Part shown: positions 42,868 through 51,506 of the stretch, piece after piece
Numbering within the stretch: the first letter of the stretch is position 1
Layout: every line of letters begins with the position of its first letter
NCBI RefSeq assembly: GCF_043641075.1
Contig: NZ_JBHZRC010000001.1
Location: 1,817,532-1,881,531, forward strand
DNA from: Bacillus_BD oryzisoli_A
Lineage (GTDB): Bacteria > Bacillota > Bacilli > Bacillales > Cytobacillaceae
Length of the DNA: 64,000 nt
Reading direction: 5' to 3'
The notes under the pieces: generated by a model
What the model was told of the DNA's origin: nothing
Seen by the model: the letters and a program-made list of their open reading frames with translations, nothing else
Database searches by the model: none
Program-made: the position numbers and the translations under genes

Positions 42868-44763
42868 TTAACGATTTAATAAGCTGCCGACATAGCGCAG
42901 TAATTCATTAGCAGAAGTAGAATTATAACCATGTTCATCAATTAGACGTGCAACCACTTCATTTACCTTTTTCAGCTGCTGCTCATCCGGCGTTTTCGTA
43001 GATGTCGTAATTTTCACTACATCCTTTAAATCAGCAAATAGCTTTTTCTGAATAGCCTCACGCAGGCGGTCATGTGAGTTATAATCAAATCGTTTCCCTT
43101 TACGTGCATAGGCTGAAATTCTAATTAATATCTCCTCACGGAAAGCTTTTTTAGCATTTTCAGAAATTCCAATCTGTTCCTCAATCGAACGCATTAGTTT
43201 TTCATCTGGATTAATTTCCTCACCTGTGAGCGGGTCACGAAGCTTGATTTTATTGCAGTAGGCCTCGACATTATCTAAATAGTTATCCATCAATGTTTTC
43301 GCAGATTCCTCATAGGAATAAACAAATGCCTTTTGTACCTCTTTTTTCGCAATATCATCATATTCTTTTCGTGCAAGTGAGATATAATTTAAATAGCGTT
43401 CACGTAATTCCGCTGTAATGGATGGATGCTGATCCAAGCCTTCCTTCAAGGAACGGAGTACATCCAATGCATTGATGCTTGTCATTTCTTTACGGATGAT
43501 CGTGGAGGAAATCCTGTTGATGACATAACGAGGGTCAATACCGCTCATTCCTTCATCTACATATTCCTTTTTCAGCTCCTCTACATCCGCTCGATTATAG
43601 CCTTCGACATTTTCTCCATCATAAAGGCGCATTTTCTTCACTAAATCAATATCACCTTTTTTAGGTTCCTTTAATCTAGTTAGAATCGTAAACATTGCCG
43701 CTACCTTCAATGTATGTGGGGCAATGTGTACATCAGACACATCGCTTTCGCGGATCATTTTTTCATAGATTTTCTCTTCTTCCGTCACTTTTAAATTGTA
43801 CGGAATTGGCATCACAATAATCCTAGAATGTAGTGCTTCATTTTTCTTATTTGAAATAAAGGAACGATATTCCGTTTCATTGGTATGAGCCACAATTAAT
43901 TCATCAGCACTTATGAGTGCAAACCTTCCTGCTTTGAAATTCCCCTCCTGCGTTAGTGATAATAAATGCCAGAGGAATTTTTCATCACATTTTAGCATTT
44001 CCTGGAACTCCATCATACCACGGTTTGCTTTATTTAATTCACCGTCAAATCGATATGCCCGTGGGTCAGACTCCGAACCATACTCCGCAATCGTTGAAAA
44101 GTCAATACTTCCTGTTAAATCTGCAATGTCCTGCGATTTTGGATCAGATGGACTAAATGTACCAATTCCAACCCGACGGTCCTCTGAGAAAAATACTCTT
44201 TCAACCATTACATCTTCGATTCGTCCATCATACTCCTGCTCCAAGCGCATTAAATTTAGTGGTGAAAGATTCCCTTCAATTCGAATTCCATATTCATCGT
44301 AAAAATCCTTACGTAAATGATGCGGAATTAGATGAAGCGGATCTTCATGCATTGGGCAGCCCTTGATACCATAGACAGCTCCCCTGTCAGATAATGAATA
44401 TCCCTCTAAACCTCTTTTTAGCATCGTTACTAAAGTAGATTTACCGCCGCTAACAGGACCCATTAACAGTAAAATCCGTTTCCTAACATCCAGCCGCTTA
44501 GCTGAAGGATGGAAATATTCTTCTACTAATCTTTCTAATGCTTCTTCTAAACCGAACAGCTGGTTTGAGAAAAACTTATATCGTTTATGACCATTGACTT
44601 CTTCTACACCAGAATCCTTAATCATATTGTAGACCCTTGAATGAGCAGACTGTGCCACCCATGGCTTTTCTTTAATAATCTCTAAGTATTCTCCGAATGT
44701 ACCTTCCCATTTAAGCATTTCCTCTTCTTTACGATATAGCTCAATCTTTTTTAATATATCCAT
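42868..44763 (-). CDS. prkA: PrkA serine protein kinase / AAA+ ATPase
   Basis: A 631-residue AAA+ type protein (the length equals B. subtilis PrkA), expressed in the mother cell and required for normal sporulation and coat gene expression. The Walker A is GPVSGGKST (residues 102-110), followed by the PrkA N-terminal ATPase region and the C-terminal kinase-like domain. The frame is open back to 44892, but GGGGAGGT sets the ATG at 44763 and the sigma-E promoter lies further up. Kinase or protease-like activities have been reported for the family. Its usual partner yhbH is 3.2 kb downstream. Confidence 0.95.
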   Translation of the reverse strand: MDILKKIELYRKEEEMLKWEGTFGEYLEIIKEKPWVAQSAHSRVYNMIKDSGVEEVNGHKRYKFFSNQLFGLEEALERLVEEYFHPSAKRLDVRKRILLLMGPVSGGKSTLVTMLKRGLEGYSLSDRGAVYGIKGCPMHEDPLHLIPHHLRKDFYDEYGIRIEGNLSPLNLMRLEQEYDGRIEDVMVERVFFSEDRRVGIGTFSPSDPKSQDIADLTGSIDFSTIAEYGSESDPRAYRFDGELNKANRGMMEFQEMLKCDEKFLWHLLSLTQEGNFKAGRFALISADELIVAHTNETEYRSFISNKKNEALHSRIIVMPIPYNLKVTEEEKIYEKMIRESDVSDVHIAPHTLKVAAMFTILTRLKEPKKGDIDLVKKMRLYDGENVEGYNRADVEELKKEYVDEGMSGIDPRYVINRISSTIIRKEMTSINALDVLRSLKEGLDQHPSITAELRERYLNYISLARKEYDDIAKKEVQKAFVYSYEESAKTLMDNYLDNVEAYCNKIKLRDPLTGEEINPDEKLMRSIEEQIGISENAKKAFREEILIRISAYARKGKRFDYNSHDRLREAIQKKLFADLKDVVKITTSTKTPDEQQLKKVNEVVARLIDEHGYNSTSANELLRYVGSLLNR

Positions 44764-44936
44764 ATGGACCTCCCCTGTCGCATTATCCCAGTTTACTGGC
44801 CAAAAGAATTTCTGCCTGTAATAGTCCGAGCTAGTACCAACCACCAAATGTAACACGTATGATTTGACACTATCATCACTAAAGGAAAGCACCCTGCAGC
44901 GATGAAAGTTTCACTTTATTCCAAGCTGATTAATAC

Positions 44937-44965
44937 AATGTATGCTTAGTTTAGAGCCAACATGC
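44937..44965 (-). promoter_or_regulatory. Sigma-E promoter of prkA
   Basis: On the minus strand CATACATT (44944-44937) is a perfect sigma-E -10, and GCATGTT (44965-44959) is a -35 with one mismatch to GCATATT. The spacing is 14 bp, as expected. It gives a leader of about 170 bases to the ATG. B. subtilis prkA is sigma-E dependent. Confidence 0.75.
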
Positions 44966-45149
44966 CTAAAAAGGAGAATCAACTTGGCCTAGAAAGAAAA
45001 GGTATAGTTCTTTATTTATGCTAGAAATGAAAAATAATGATTACTATATCAAATTCTTCTAAAAGAATTTTACAAAATCATTCTGATCGATTTTACCTGC
45101 CACTTTAAATACTAATTATTTCATTAGTTAAAAATTTTCTAACATTGCA

Positions 45150-45178
45150 TTCACAGACTTTTTAGAATAAGCTATAAT
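45150..45178 (+). promoter_or_regulatory. Sigma-A promoter of the 30-aa membrane protein
   Basis: TTCACA (45150-45155) and TATAAT (45173-45178) are spaced by exactly 17 bp, 57 bases before the ATG at 45236. The rest of this gap upstream (to the prkA promoter) holds nothing clear. Confidence 0.65.
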
Positions 45179-45235
45179 GAAACTGTCTATTTATATTATG
45201 ATTTTCATAACTTATAGAAGGAGGCCTACATACCA

Positions 45236-45328
45236 ATGGGGATGATCCTTGTTCTTGGCGTAATGGTAACTTTCCTCGCTGCCATCTTTACAGCAGGCTA
45301 TAACGACAAACCGAAAATTACTAAGTAA
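45236..45328 (+). CDS. Small membrane protein, 30 aa
   Basis: A 30-residue product, MGMILVLGVMVTFLAAIFTA then GYNDKPKITK: one hydrophobic segment of about 18 residues and a short polar, basic tail. GAAGGAGG lies eleven bases before the ATG, and a consensus sigma-A promoter is 57 bp upstream. Together these support a real gene. The sequence does not match any named small protein I know; CydS-like accessory subunits have this size but a different sequence. A strong bidirectional terminator follows at 45401. Confidence 0.7.
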   Translation: MGMILVLGVMVTFLAAIFTAGYNDKPKITK

Positions 45329-45400
45329 TAATGAAATGTCCAAGGCTCCTTATCGGCTGGACCAAAAGCTGATCGTTTCTTGAGCTAGACTTCTAAAAAA

Positions 45401-45427
45401 GAAAAGGCCGCAATTTGCGGCCTTTTC
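45401..45427. terminator. Bidirectional terminator before nfrA
   Basis: A perfect GC-rich stem GAAAAGGCCGCAA / TTGCGGCCTTTTC (27 bases in total), between convergent genes. Confidence 0.9.
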
Positions 45428-46177
45428 TCATTTTAGATTTAATCCATGTTTTTTTATAAATTCATGCATATACATTCTTGACTTACCACTAAGCATTCCT
45501 ATCATCTGGCCAGTCCAGGTATCGTCCCGTTTTCCTTTCGTACGTTCATTGTAATAACGAGAAATTTCCTTATTATATTCCCCGAGCTGCTGCTTGTAGA
45601 CCTCTTCATCCTGCTCATATTCATTCTCATGGTAAATATGTGCTAATGGAAGTCTTGGCTTTTTATCCGTTAATTGTTCTGGATATCCTACTGCCATACC
45701 AAACAGCGGTATCACTCTTTTCGGTGTGTTTAAAAGCTCGCATACTTCATCAAGGTGATTTCGAACTCCTCCAATATAGCAGATACCTAAGCCAAGTGAC
45801 TCAGCAGCAATGGCTGCATTTTGTGCAGCTAATGCTGTATCAATTAACATCACCATAAACTTTTCTGTACTCTCTAATGAATCCATAACTTCTTTATTCT
45901 CCATGCTGCCGGCAATTTCAAGACGATGGAGATCACCGCAAAAAACAAAGAAATGACCATTCTTCTCTACATAGCTCTGATTACCGGCAAGCTCCGCCAA
46001 TCTCCTCTTCTTATCCGGGTCTGTAATGCCAATAATAGAGTAAGCCTGAATATAGCTTGATGTTGACGCTGCCTGCGCACTTGCAACAATCAATTCAATT
46101 TGCTCTTTAGTTAGGGGTTTGTCCTGAAGTCGACGTATCGAGCGGTGAGCCAGCAGGGTTTCAATAATTTGATTCAT
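45428..46177 (-). CDS. nfrA: NADPH-dependent FMN oxidoreductase, NfrA-type nitroreductase
   Basis: A 249-residue nitroreductase-fold flavoprotein of the NfsA/NfrA type, which oxidises NAD(P)H and transfers electrons to FMN-linked acceptors. HRSIRRLQDKPL at the start binds FMN phosphate. ESLGLGICYIGGVRNHLDEV is the FMN/quinone pocket and the long basic end closes the active site. B. subtilis NfrA has the same length. The first ATG of the frame (46186) overlaps its ribosome site AAAGGA, so the second ATG (46177) is chosen. Confidence 0.9.
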   Translation of the reverse strand: MNQIIETLLAHRSIRRLQDKPLTKEQIELIVASAQAASTSSYIQAYSIIGITDPDKKRRLAELAGNQSYVEKNGHFFVFCGDLHRLEIAGSMENKEVMDSLESTEKFMVMLIDTALAAQNAAIAAESLGLGICYIGGVRNHLDEVCELLNTPKRVIPLFGMAVGYPEQLTDKKPRLPLAHIYHENEYEQDEEVYKQQLGEYNKEISRYYNERTKGKRDDTWTGQMIGMLSGKSRMYMHEFIKKHGLNLK

Positions 46178-46304
46178 AATAACCATCCTTTATATTGTAT
46201 TGATACTCTTATGATAACGAAATTAACTAATAAATTAAAATAATACCGACAGAATTTTTTAAAAACAAACTTGGTTAGCGAACCATGCTAATAAAGCAGT
46301 CAAA

Positions 46305-46336
46305 ATGAAAAAGGAACCCGTCTTAGGTTCCTTTTA
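46305..46336 (-). terminator. Terminator of trmL
   Basis: Stem AAAAGGAACC / GGTTCCTTTT with a 7-base loop, T-rich on the minus strand, just past the trmL stop codon. Confidence 0.85.
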
Positions 46337-46337
46337 C

Positions 46338-46811
46338 TTATTTCAAATGGATATAGTCCTGCTGTCGCAATGCTTCATACACAAGAATAGCTGCTGTATT
46401 AGAAAGATTTAAGGAGCGCACGTTATCAGTCATTGGAACTCTTAATGTACGCTCACGATTATTTTCAATAATATCATCTGGAAGACCGTTCGTCTCTCTT
46501 CCAAAAATAAAATAATAATCCTTTTCCTTGTCACTATAATCAAAGGAGGAATGGGGCTTTTTGCCATACTTCGTTAAAAATAAGAACTCACCGCCTGTAT
46601 TCTGCACAAAAAACTCCTCTATCGAATCATAATAAACAATTGTAACAAACTCCCAATAATCCAATCCGGCACGTTTAAGCATCTTATCATCAGTAGAAAA
46701 ACCAAGAGGACGGATTAAATGTAAAGTCGTATCTGTAGCCGCACAAGTACGTGCTATATTCCCTGTATTTGCAGGAATTTCTGGTTGGAATAAAACTACA
46801 TGCAATGCCAA
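46338..46811 (-). CDS. trmL: tRNA (cytidine/uridine-34-2'-O)-methyltransferase TrmL
   Basis: A 157-residue SPOUT (trefoil-knot) methyltransferase that methylates the wobble nucleotide ribose of tRNA-Leu. It contains the family block PEIPANTGNIARTCAATDTTLHLIRPLGF and the knot motif IFGRETNGLP...RVPMTDNVRSLNLSNTA. The frame begins at a GTG (46820), which lies inside AGAGGTGAAA. The TTG at 46811 gives the typical start MALHVVLFQPE and six-base spacing. B. subtilis CspR is the ortholog. Confidence 0.95.
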   Translation of the reverse strand: MALHVVLFQPEIPANTGNIARTCAATDTTLHLIRPLGFSTDDKMLKRAGLDYWEFVTIVYYDSIEEFFVQNTGGEFLFLTKYGKKPHSSFDYSDKEKDYYFIFGRETNGLPDDIIENNRERTLRVPMTDNVRSLNLSNTAAILVYEALRQQDYIHLK

Positions 46812-46877
46812 TATTTTCACCTCTAAAATAAACTCTATTTCATATTATACCACTCTCCATTAAGGAGACAAGACGGG

Positions 46878-47771
46878 TCAAGCTTTAATCCCTTTATCAT
46901 CAATAATAGTTAAAAACTTATAGTTAATATTTGGCGTATACGCGGTTGAATCTTCGTATGCCCAATAACGCATACGACTATTAAAGGTATGAGCATTCAC
47001 AAGCGGCATCCCTTCAGCATCCCGTCCAGTTACGATTGTCGTATGATTAAACCTTCCATCCCCTTCAAAGTCATAGCAGATGACATCACCTAATAATAGT
47101 TCATCAGGACTTGATACTTCCCTGGCTCTTAAGCCGATTTTAGAATTAGGCAAATACCACCTTAATGAATTGGCAACAGTCCAGCTGTAGCTCCAATTCT
47201 GATTCTGCATCCACCAGCCATTGCCTCGTCCTGGGTAACCCCTCATTGGTGCACCACCTGCATGCAAGCATTGAGAAATATAATTCGTGCAGTCTACATC
47301 AAATTTTTCATAGGCCGGATTAAACTCATTCCACCATCTTTCAGCATATTGAACCGCCCTTAGACGATCATATTGATAGACTATTCTATCTTCACGTTCA
47401 TCCATCTCGATAACGGGTACAGCATCAATATTTACTTCATTTGATTGAAATGGATTCAACTCCTCATCATAAATAAGTGCCCCTTTATAGAATTGTGCTT
47501 GTCTTTTTTCAACCTCTTCTTCCAAATAGAGCCGCTTTTTTTGCTTAATTAGATAGCGAAAATGCACTTGATACTGAACGTTTTCTACTTCATCTTCTGT
47601 CCTGATCTCATTAATCATCCCTTTTGCATTCACTTTCATCATTTCAGCCATTCGACGGTTTAATGAGACTCTTTTCCGCTCAATTTTTTCACATATTCCA
47701 TTCAAATTCCTTTTACTTGTCACGCATTGCTGAACCCGCTCTTGAAGCAATTCATATAACTGCTGCCGCAT
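46878..47771 (-). CDS. Amidase-domain protein, YhbB-like
   Basis: A 297-residue protein. The N-terminal 150 residues are charged and helical, with many Arg/Glu pairs. The C-terminal half is an Amidase_6 domain (DUF4047-type CHAP relative) with the catalytic Cys region YEKFDVDCTNYISQCLHAGG and the His region GDGRFNHTTIV. A cell-wall amidase or peptidase is likely. No signal peptide is visible, as in B. subtilis YhbB. The in-frame GTG at 47780 coincides with its ribosome site, so the ATG at 47771 is used. Confidence 0.88.
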   Translation of the reverse strand: MRQQLYELLQERVQQCVTSKRNLNGICEKIERKRVSLNRRMAEMMKVNAKGMINEIRTEDEVENVQYQVHFRYLIKQKKRLYLEEEVEKRQAQFYKGALIYDEELNPFQSNEVNIDAVPVIEMDEREDRIVYQYDRLRAVQYAERWWNEFNPAYEKFDVDCTNYISQCLHAGGAPMRGYPGRGNGWWMQNQNWSYSWTVANSLRWYLPNSKIGLRAREVSSPDELLLGDVICYDFEGDGRFNHTTIVTGRDAEGMPLVNAHTFNSRMRYWAYEDSTAYTPNINYKFLTIIDDKGIKA

Positions 47772-47857
47772 ACCCTTCACCCCTTTCTCTTTATGTATAT
47801 GAAAGGAGTTTGATATCTTGAATAAAGAATAATGTATGAGAGTCGAGTAAATATCTA

Positions 47858-47884
47858 ATAAAAAAAGGAGGTTATCCCTCCTTC
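47858..47884 (-). terminator. Terminator of queG
   Basis: Minus-strand stem AAGGAGG / CCTCCTT with a 5-base loop, followed by seven T residues, directly at the queG stop codon. Confidence 0.82.
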
Positions 47885-49005
47885 TAGCTTAGAGCCTTAT
47901 AAATTCCCTGTCTCACAGCCTCGTCAGTCTCTTTCTCCAAGGCTTTTTCCAGGGCAGGTCTTGAGCCTTTACCGTCAATCTTTCCAATTGCCCAGGCAGC
48001 AGTTTCACGCATCATAGGTCGCTGATCATGTAACAGGATATCAATTAAATCTTCAAGAGCTGTTTTATCCTTAAAATGTGCAAGTGCAATAATGGCATTC
48101 CGTTGAATCGGATTTTTCCCCCGCCACGCACCAGAAACATGCCCAAAGGCTTCTTTAAATTGACGATTGCTCAAGCCTAGAAGTGGTTGTAAGAGAGGCT
48201 TTGCAATATCCGGCTCTGCTTCTACCTCCTCATGGTGGTGAAAATCCTTTCCTTTATTAACGGGGCAGGCTGTTTGGCATGAATCACAGCCATAAAGACG
48301 ATTCCCTATTCTTTCGCGAAACTCCTCTGGTATCGTTTCTTTTGTCTGCGTTAAAAAAGAAATACATCGTTGGGCATTAATTTGCCCCCCTGTTACGAGT
48401 GCTCCAGTCGGGCACGCTTCGATGCATTTATTACAGGTACCGCATTGATCTTCCATTGGTGTATCTGGTTCAAACGGAATATTTGTTATCATCTCACCCA
48501 AATAGACATATGAGCCAAATTCAGGCGTAATAATCGCACAATTTTTACCGCTCCAACCGATGCCAGCACGCTCCGCAACAGCTCTGTCCACTAATTCGCC
48601 AGTATCAACCATTGATTTAAGCTGTGCTTTCGGCACATTTTTGAGAATAAATTCCTCAAGCTTCTTTAACCGATCTCTTAATACGATATGATAATCAAGG
48701 CCCCAGGAGGCACGTGAAAAAATCCCTCGCCTCTCTCCTTCTTTACTCACGACTCGATTTCTCATTTTGGAAGGATAGGCCACAGCTATTGAAATCATTG
48801 AGTGCGCACCAGACATTAGAAGCCCTGGATTTGTTCTCTTATCAATATCCTTTTCTTCAAAGCCTGATTGAAAGTTTAATTCCCTCTGCCGTACGAGCCG
48901 GTTTTTTAATTCATTAAAAGGAGAAGCGGTTGTAAATCCAATTTTATCAATCCCAATCGTTTTACTGTATTCAATAATTTCTTCTTTTAATTGAGAGTAA
49001 TTCAA
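47884..49005 (-). CDS. queG: Epoxyqueuosine reductase QueG
   Basis: A 373-residue cobalamin-dependent iron-sulfur enzyme that reduces epoxyqueuosine to queuosine in tRNA, the last step of the pathway. Two 4Fe-4S motifs are visible: CGTCNKCIEACPTGA and CDSCQTACPVN. At the C-terminal end HEAT-like repeats (residues about 300-373) are present, as in Bacillus QueG. The frame begins ATG at 49023, but GGAGGAGGG lies across that codon. The TTG at 49005 has normal spacing and yields MNYSQLKEEIIEYSKTIGID. Confidence 0.95.
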   Translation of the reverse strand: MNYSQLKEEIIEYSKTIGIDKIGFTTASPFNELKNRLVRQRELNFQSGFEEKDIDKRTNPGLLMSGAHSMISIAVAYPSKMRNRVVSKEGERRGIFSRASWGLDYHIVLRDRLKKLEEFILKNVPKAQLKSMVDTGELVDRAVAERAGIGWSGKNCAIITPEFGSYVYLGEMITNIPFEPDTPMEDQCGTCNKCIEACPTGALVTGGQINAQRCISFLTQTKETIPEEFRERIGNRLYGCDSCQTACPVNKGKDFHHHEEVEAEPDIAKPLLQPLLGLSNRQFKEAFGHVSGAWRGKNPIQRNAIIALAHFKDKTALEDLIDILLHDQRPMMRETAAWAIGKIDGKGSRPALEKALEKETDEAVRQGIYKALS

Positions 49006-49201
49006 TCTAAGCCCTCCTCCCATTTTATTATATTTTACAATAAAGCTCTGTTAATCTTAGTTGTTGATTTCCGTTCAAGAAACTTCAATCAACCTGCTAA
49101 CATAGATAAAAATCATAATGTTCTTTAACATAGCTCAAAATTAATAAGAATAATGCTATTCTATGATAAACTATTTTACGAAGAATTTGGAGGTGGAAAC
49201 T

Positions 49202-49867
49202 ATGGAAATGGCAATTGCCACAGATTTAAAAGACCTTATCCCGCATTTCAAAATTGGATTTATCCAATATCAGGATATTTGTGTTAGTGAATCACCACAA
49301 ATGGTAAAGGGGCGGCTGCAGCTCTTTCAAGAATCACTTTTTTTTGAATTTGAAGACAAGAAAGTAACAGATTTTCCAGGAATTCAGGAATGGAGACAGA
49401 TCTTTAAAAAAACAGGTAAGGACCCTAATCGTTACCGTCATTCTGCCGAAGCCTTATATAGGCGTGTGCAAAAACAAAACTATCTGACGCCTATTAATAG
49501 TGCAATCGACTTAAATAATTTCTTCTCATTACAATATCAGATTCCCATTGGAGCATATGACAGTAATAAACTGAATGGACCTATTTCCATTAGACTAGGA
49601 CATGAGGAAGAAGAATATCTTGGCTTAAACGGCAGGATGAATTCCTTGCATCGATTAATCCTATCTGCTGATAACGAATCAGCCTTTGGCAGCCCATTCG
49701 TTGATTCAGAGAAAACAGCTGTTACGGAAGCGACAAAAAATGCCATTCAAATAGTTTACCTTCAACCATCACTTGAAACAGAAAAGGCTGAAAAAATGAC
49801 TGCTTCATTAGCCAATATGTTTACTCAGATACATGGCGGCACTGCAGAATGGAAAGTATCGGAATAA
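49202..49867 (+). CDS. B3/B4 tRNA-binding domain protein
   Basis: A 221-residue stand-alone B3/4 domain, like the editing region of phenylalanyl-tRNA synthetase beta. Characteristic parts are GIQEWRQIFKKTGKDPNRYRHSAEALYRRV and the segment with INSAIDLNNFFSLQYQIPIGAYD. Free-standing members are thought to trans-edit mischarged tRNA or bind amino acids; this is not proven here. The frame opens at 49163, but GGAGGTGG sets the ATG at 49202. It has its own terminator. Confidence 0.9.
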   Translation: MEMAIATDLKDLIPHFKIGFIQYQDICVSESPQMVKGRLQLFQESLFFEFEDKKVTDFPGIQEWRQIFKKTGKDPNRYRHSAEALYRRVQKQNYLTPINSAIDLNNFFSLQYQIPIGAYDSNKLNGPISIRLGHEEEEYLGLNGRMNSLHRLILSADNESAFGSPFVDSEKTAVTEATKNAIQIVYLQPSLETEKAEKMTASLANMFTQIHGGTAEWKVSE

Positions 49868-49872
49868 AAGCC

Positions 49873-49904
49873 TTAAGGGACTTCAACGATGAAGTCCCTT
49901 TTTA
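49873..49904 (+). terminator. Terminator of the B3/4 gene
   Basis: Stem AAGGGACTTCA / TGAAGTCCCTT with a 4-base loop, followed by TTTTT. Confidence 0.9.
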
Positions 49905-49930
49905 GTGCATGCGGCATTTTTATGCATATT

Positions 49931-49976
49931 AAAAACGCAATACTTCGTTCTCTTTTGGAAACGAAATACTGCGTTG
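49931..49976 (-). terminator. Terminator of tRNA-Gly (TCC)
   Basis: A 16-bp imperfect stem AACGCAATACTTCGTT / AACGAAATACTGCGTT (two wobble or mismatch positions), T run on the minus strand, downstream of the tRNA. Confidence 0.8.
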
Positions 49977-49994
49977 TTATCATGTAATATAGAG

Positions 49995-50065
49995 AGCGGG
50001 TGATGGGAATCGAACCCACGACAACAGCTTGGAAGGCTGTAGTTTTACCACTAAACTACACCCGC
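49995..50065 (-). tRNA. tRNA-Gly (TCC)
   Basis: A 71-base cloverleaf on the minus strand. The acceptor GCGGGTG pairs with CACCCGC, the discriminator is T, and no CCA is encoded. The D arm contains TAGTTTAGTGGTA, and the anticodon loop CTTCCAA in ACAGC/GCTGT gives TCC. The T arm holds GGGTTCGATTCCC-type sequence. ATTATA on the plus strand at 50081 (TATAAT on the minus) is a likely -10. Confidence 0.97.
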
Positions 50066-50313
50066 GTGGCATCAACAAAGATTATATTAACAAACAATTC
50101 ATGATAATGCAACAAGAAAATTAAAAAAATAATAAGATAATGATGAATTTTGTCGATTCTCGTCAGAAAACAGCGTTTTTTTTAACGAATACTTTACATT
50201 AGAAAGGGTACATTTTTTATTTATTAGGTACATACCCTTCCACTTCTCCATGTAAATGACTACATATATAAGAGGATGTATTTCAAGTCTATCCAGGAAG
50301 CGGGAGGAAGTAA

Positions 50314-51408
50314 ATGGATAAAAATGAATTTGAGAAGTATGTCGATAAAATAAAGGTTACGAATTTGGAAAACGAAGACGTTGAAGTCATTAATTATTCC
50401 CCTTTAGAATTGATGGGGAAAGGACGTCAGGGGGCCGTTTTTAAATATTCAGATGATATTTGTATAAAGGTATTTGGAAATGAAGAAGATTGTGAGCGTG
50501 AATATTATGCTCTATCTTTAGGACAAAATACCAATCTATTTCCAAAGGTTTATGGAAAGGGTCCTTTATATATCGCAATGGAAATTATCTATGGTGTGGA
50601 TCTACGCGAATACTTGCAATCACAGCCATTAACAGAAGAGCTTTCCTTGAAGTTAATTGATATGTTAATCACCTTCAAAGAAATTGGTTATGAACGGATA
50701 GACCATCATAAAAGACAGATTTTCATTTTACCTGAAGGAAATCTAAAGGTAATCGATGTAGCAAGGACTGTTTGGCGTGATCGTGTTTATCCATATCCTC
50801 GGAAATTACTAACATCGTTAGGACAGGAAAATAAAGAGATCTTTTTATCTCATGTACAAGCACTTCATCCAGAGCTATATTCAGAATGGACGCATTACAT
50901 TGAAATGGAAGAACAATCACGGCAAATTTGTCAAAAAATAATGACTGAATCCACAGATAAAGAGCCTCTAAAAGAGAAAAGTAAAAAGCTATTGACAACA
51001 AATGAAGAAAAACTATATGCCAGTCAATTAGAAAGCTTAGTACACAAAGTATTTAAAGAAGAATGGGTTAAAGCAATGCTGGTACAAGGTTATGATCCGG
51101 ATAAAGTTATGGATGCTATTGAACAGCATATGGAAAATTTAACCTCAAAAGTAAAAGAAAAACAAACAGAAAGTAAAGATTCTAGCACCGAAGAAACCGT
51201 ACAAGATGTTAAGAGTAAGAACAATAAAAAAAGCCGATATTCTGATAAAGATGAATTATTTGGATACCGGGATAAAGATAGATCTTCAGAACATGACCGA
51301 TTCTATGGATTTAGAAATGAAAGATATCGTACGTATCCCATCAAAGAAAAAGAAGACACAGGTAAAGGTAAAAACTATGGAAGAAAAGGCAAAAAATATC
51401 GGCGTTAG
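50314..51408 (+). CDS. Protein kinase-like protein with basic C-terminal tail, YrzF-like N terminus
   Basis: A 364-residue soluble protein. The first 200 residues are kinase-like: a glycine-rich loop GKGRQG (35-40), Lys52 in ICIKVF, a catalytic-loop region RIDHHKRQIFIL with Asp130, and VIDVAR with Asp148 in place of DFG. The usual Asn at +5 after the catalytic Asp is Gln135, so activity is not certain. From about residue 215 the chain is charged and of low complexity, ending in GRKGKKYRR. The B. subtilis relative may be YrzF, from memory. It opens a cluster with a glycosyltransferase and a HipA-like protein. Confidence 0.75.
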   Translation: MDKNEFEKYVDKIKVTNLENEDVEVINYSPLELMGKGRQGAVFKYSDDICIKVFGNEEDCEREYYALSLGQNTNLFPKVYGKGPLYIAMEIIYGVDLREYLQSQPLTEELSLKLIDMLITFKEIGYERIDHHKRQIFILPEGNLKVIDVARTVWRDRVYPYPRKLLTSLGQENKEIFLSHVQALHPELYSEWTHYIEMEEQSRQICQKIMTESTDKEPLKEKSKKLLTTNEEKLYASQLESLVHKVFKEEWVKAMLVQGYDPDKVMDAIEQHMENLTSKVKEKQTESKDSSTEETVQDVKSKNNKKSRYSDKDELFGYRDKDRSSEHDRFYGFRNERYRTYPIKEKEDTGKGKNYGRKGKKYRR

Positions 51409-51506
51409 TTATTTCATTAACACTTTCATTACAGGTGAAATAAAATGATATGGCTACTTGAAAGAAAATGAGGAGGTTCCCTAAAATTTAGTGAGGAGTG
51501 ACCTTT

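Noticed and set aside
43426..44366. Several plus-strand frames of 66-129 codons inside prkA
   Set aside because: They are antisense shadows of a well-conserved coding region without ribosome sites.
44764..44892. Longer PrkA starting at 44892
   Set aside because: The extension has no homology to PrkA, while the ATG at 44763 has a good ribosome site and gives the exact family length.
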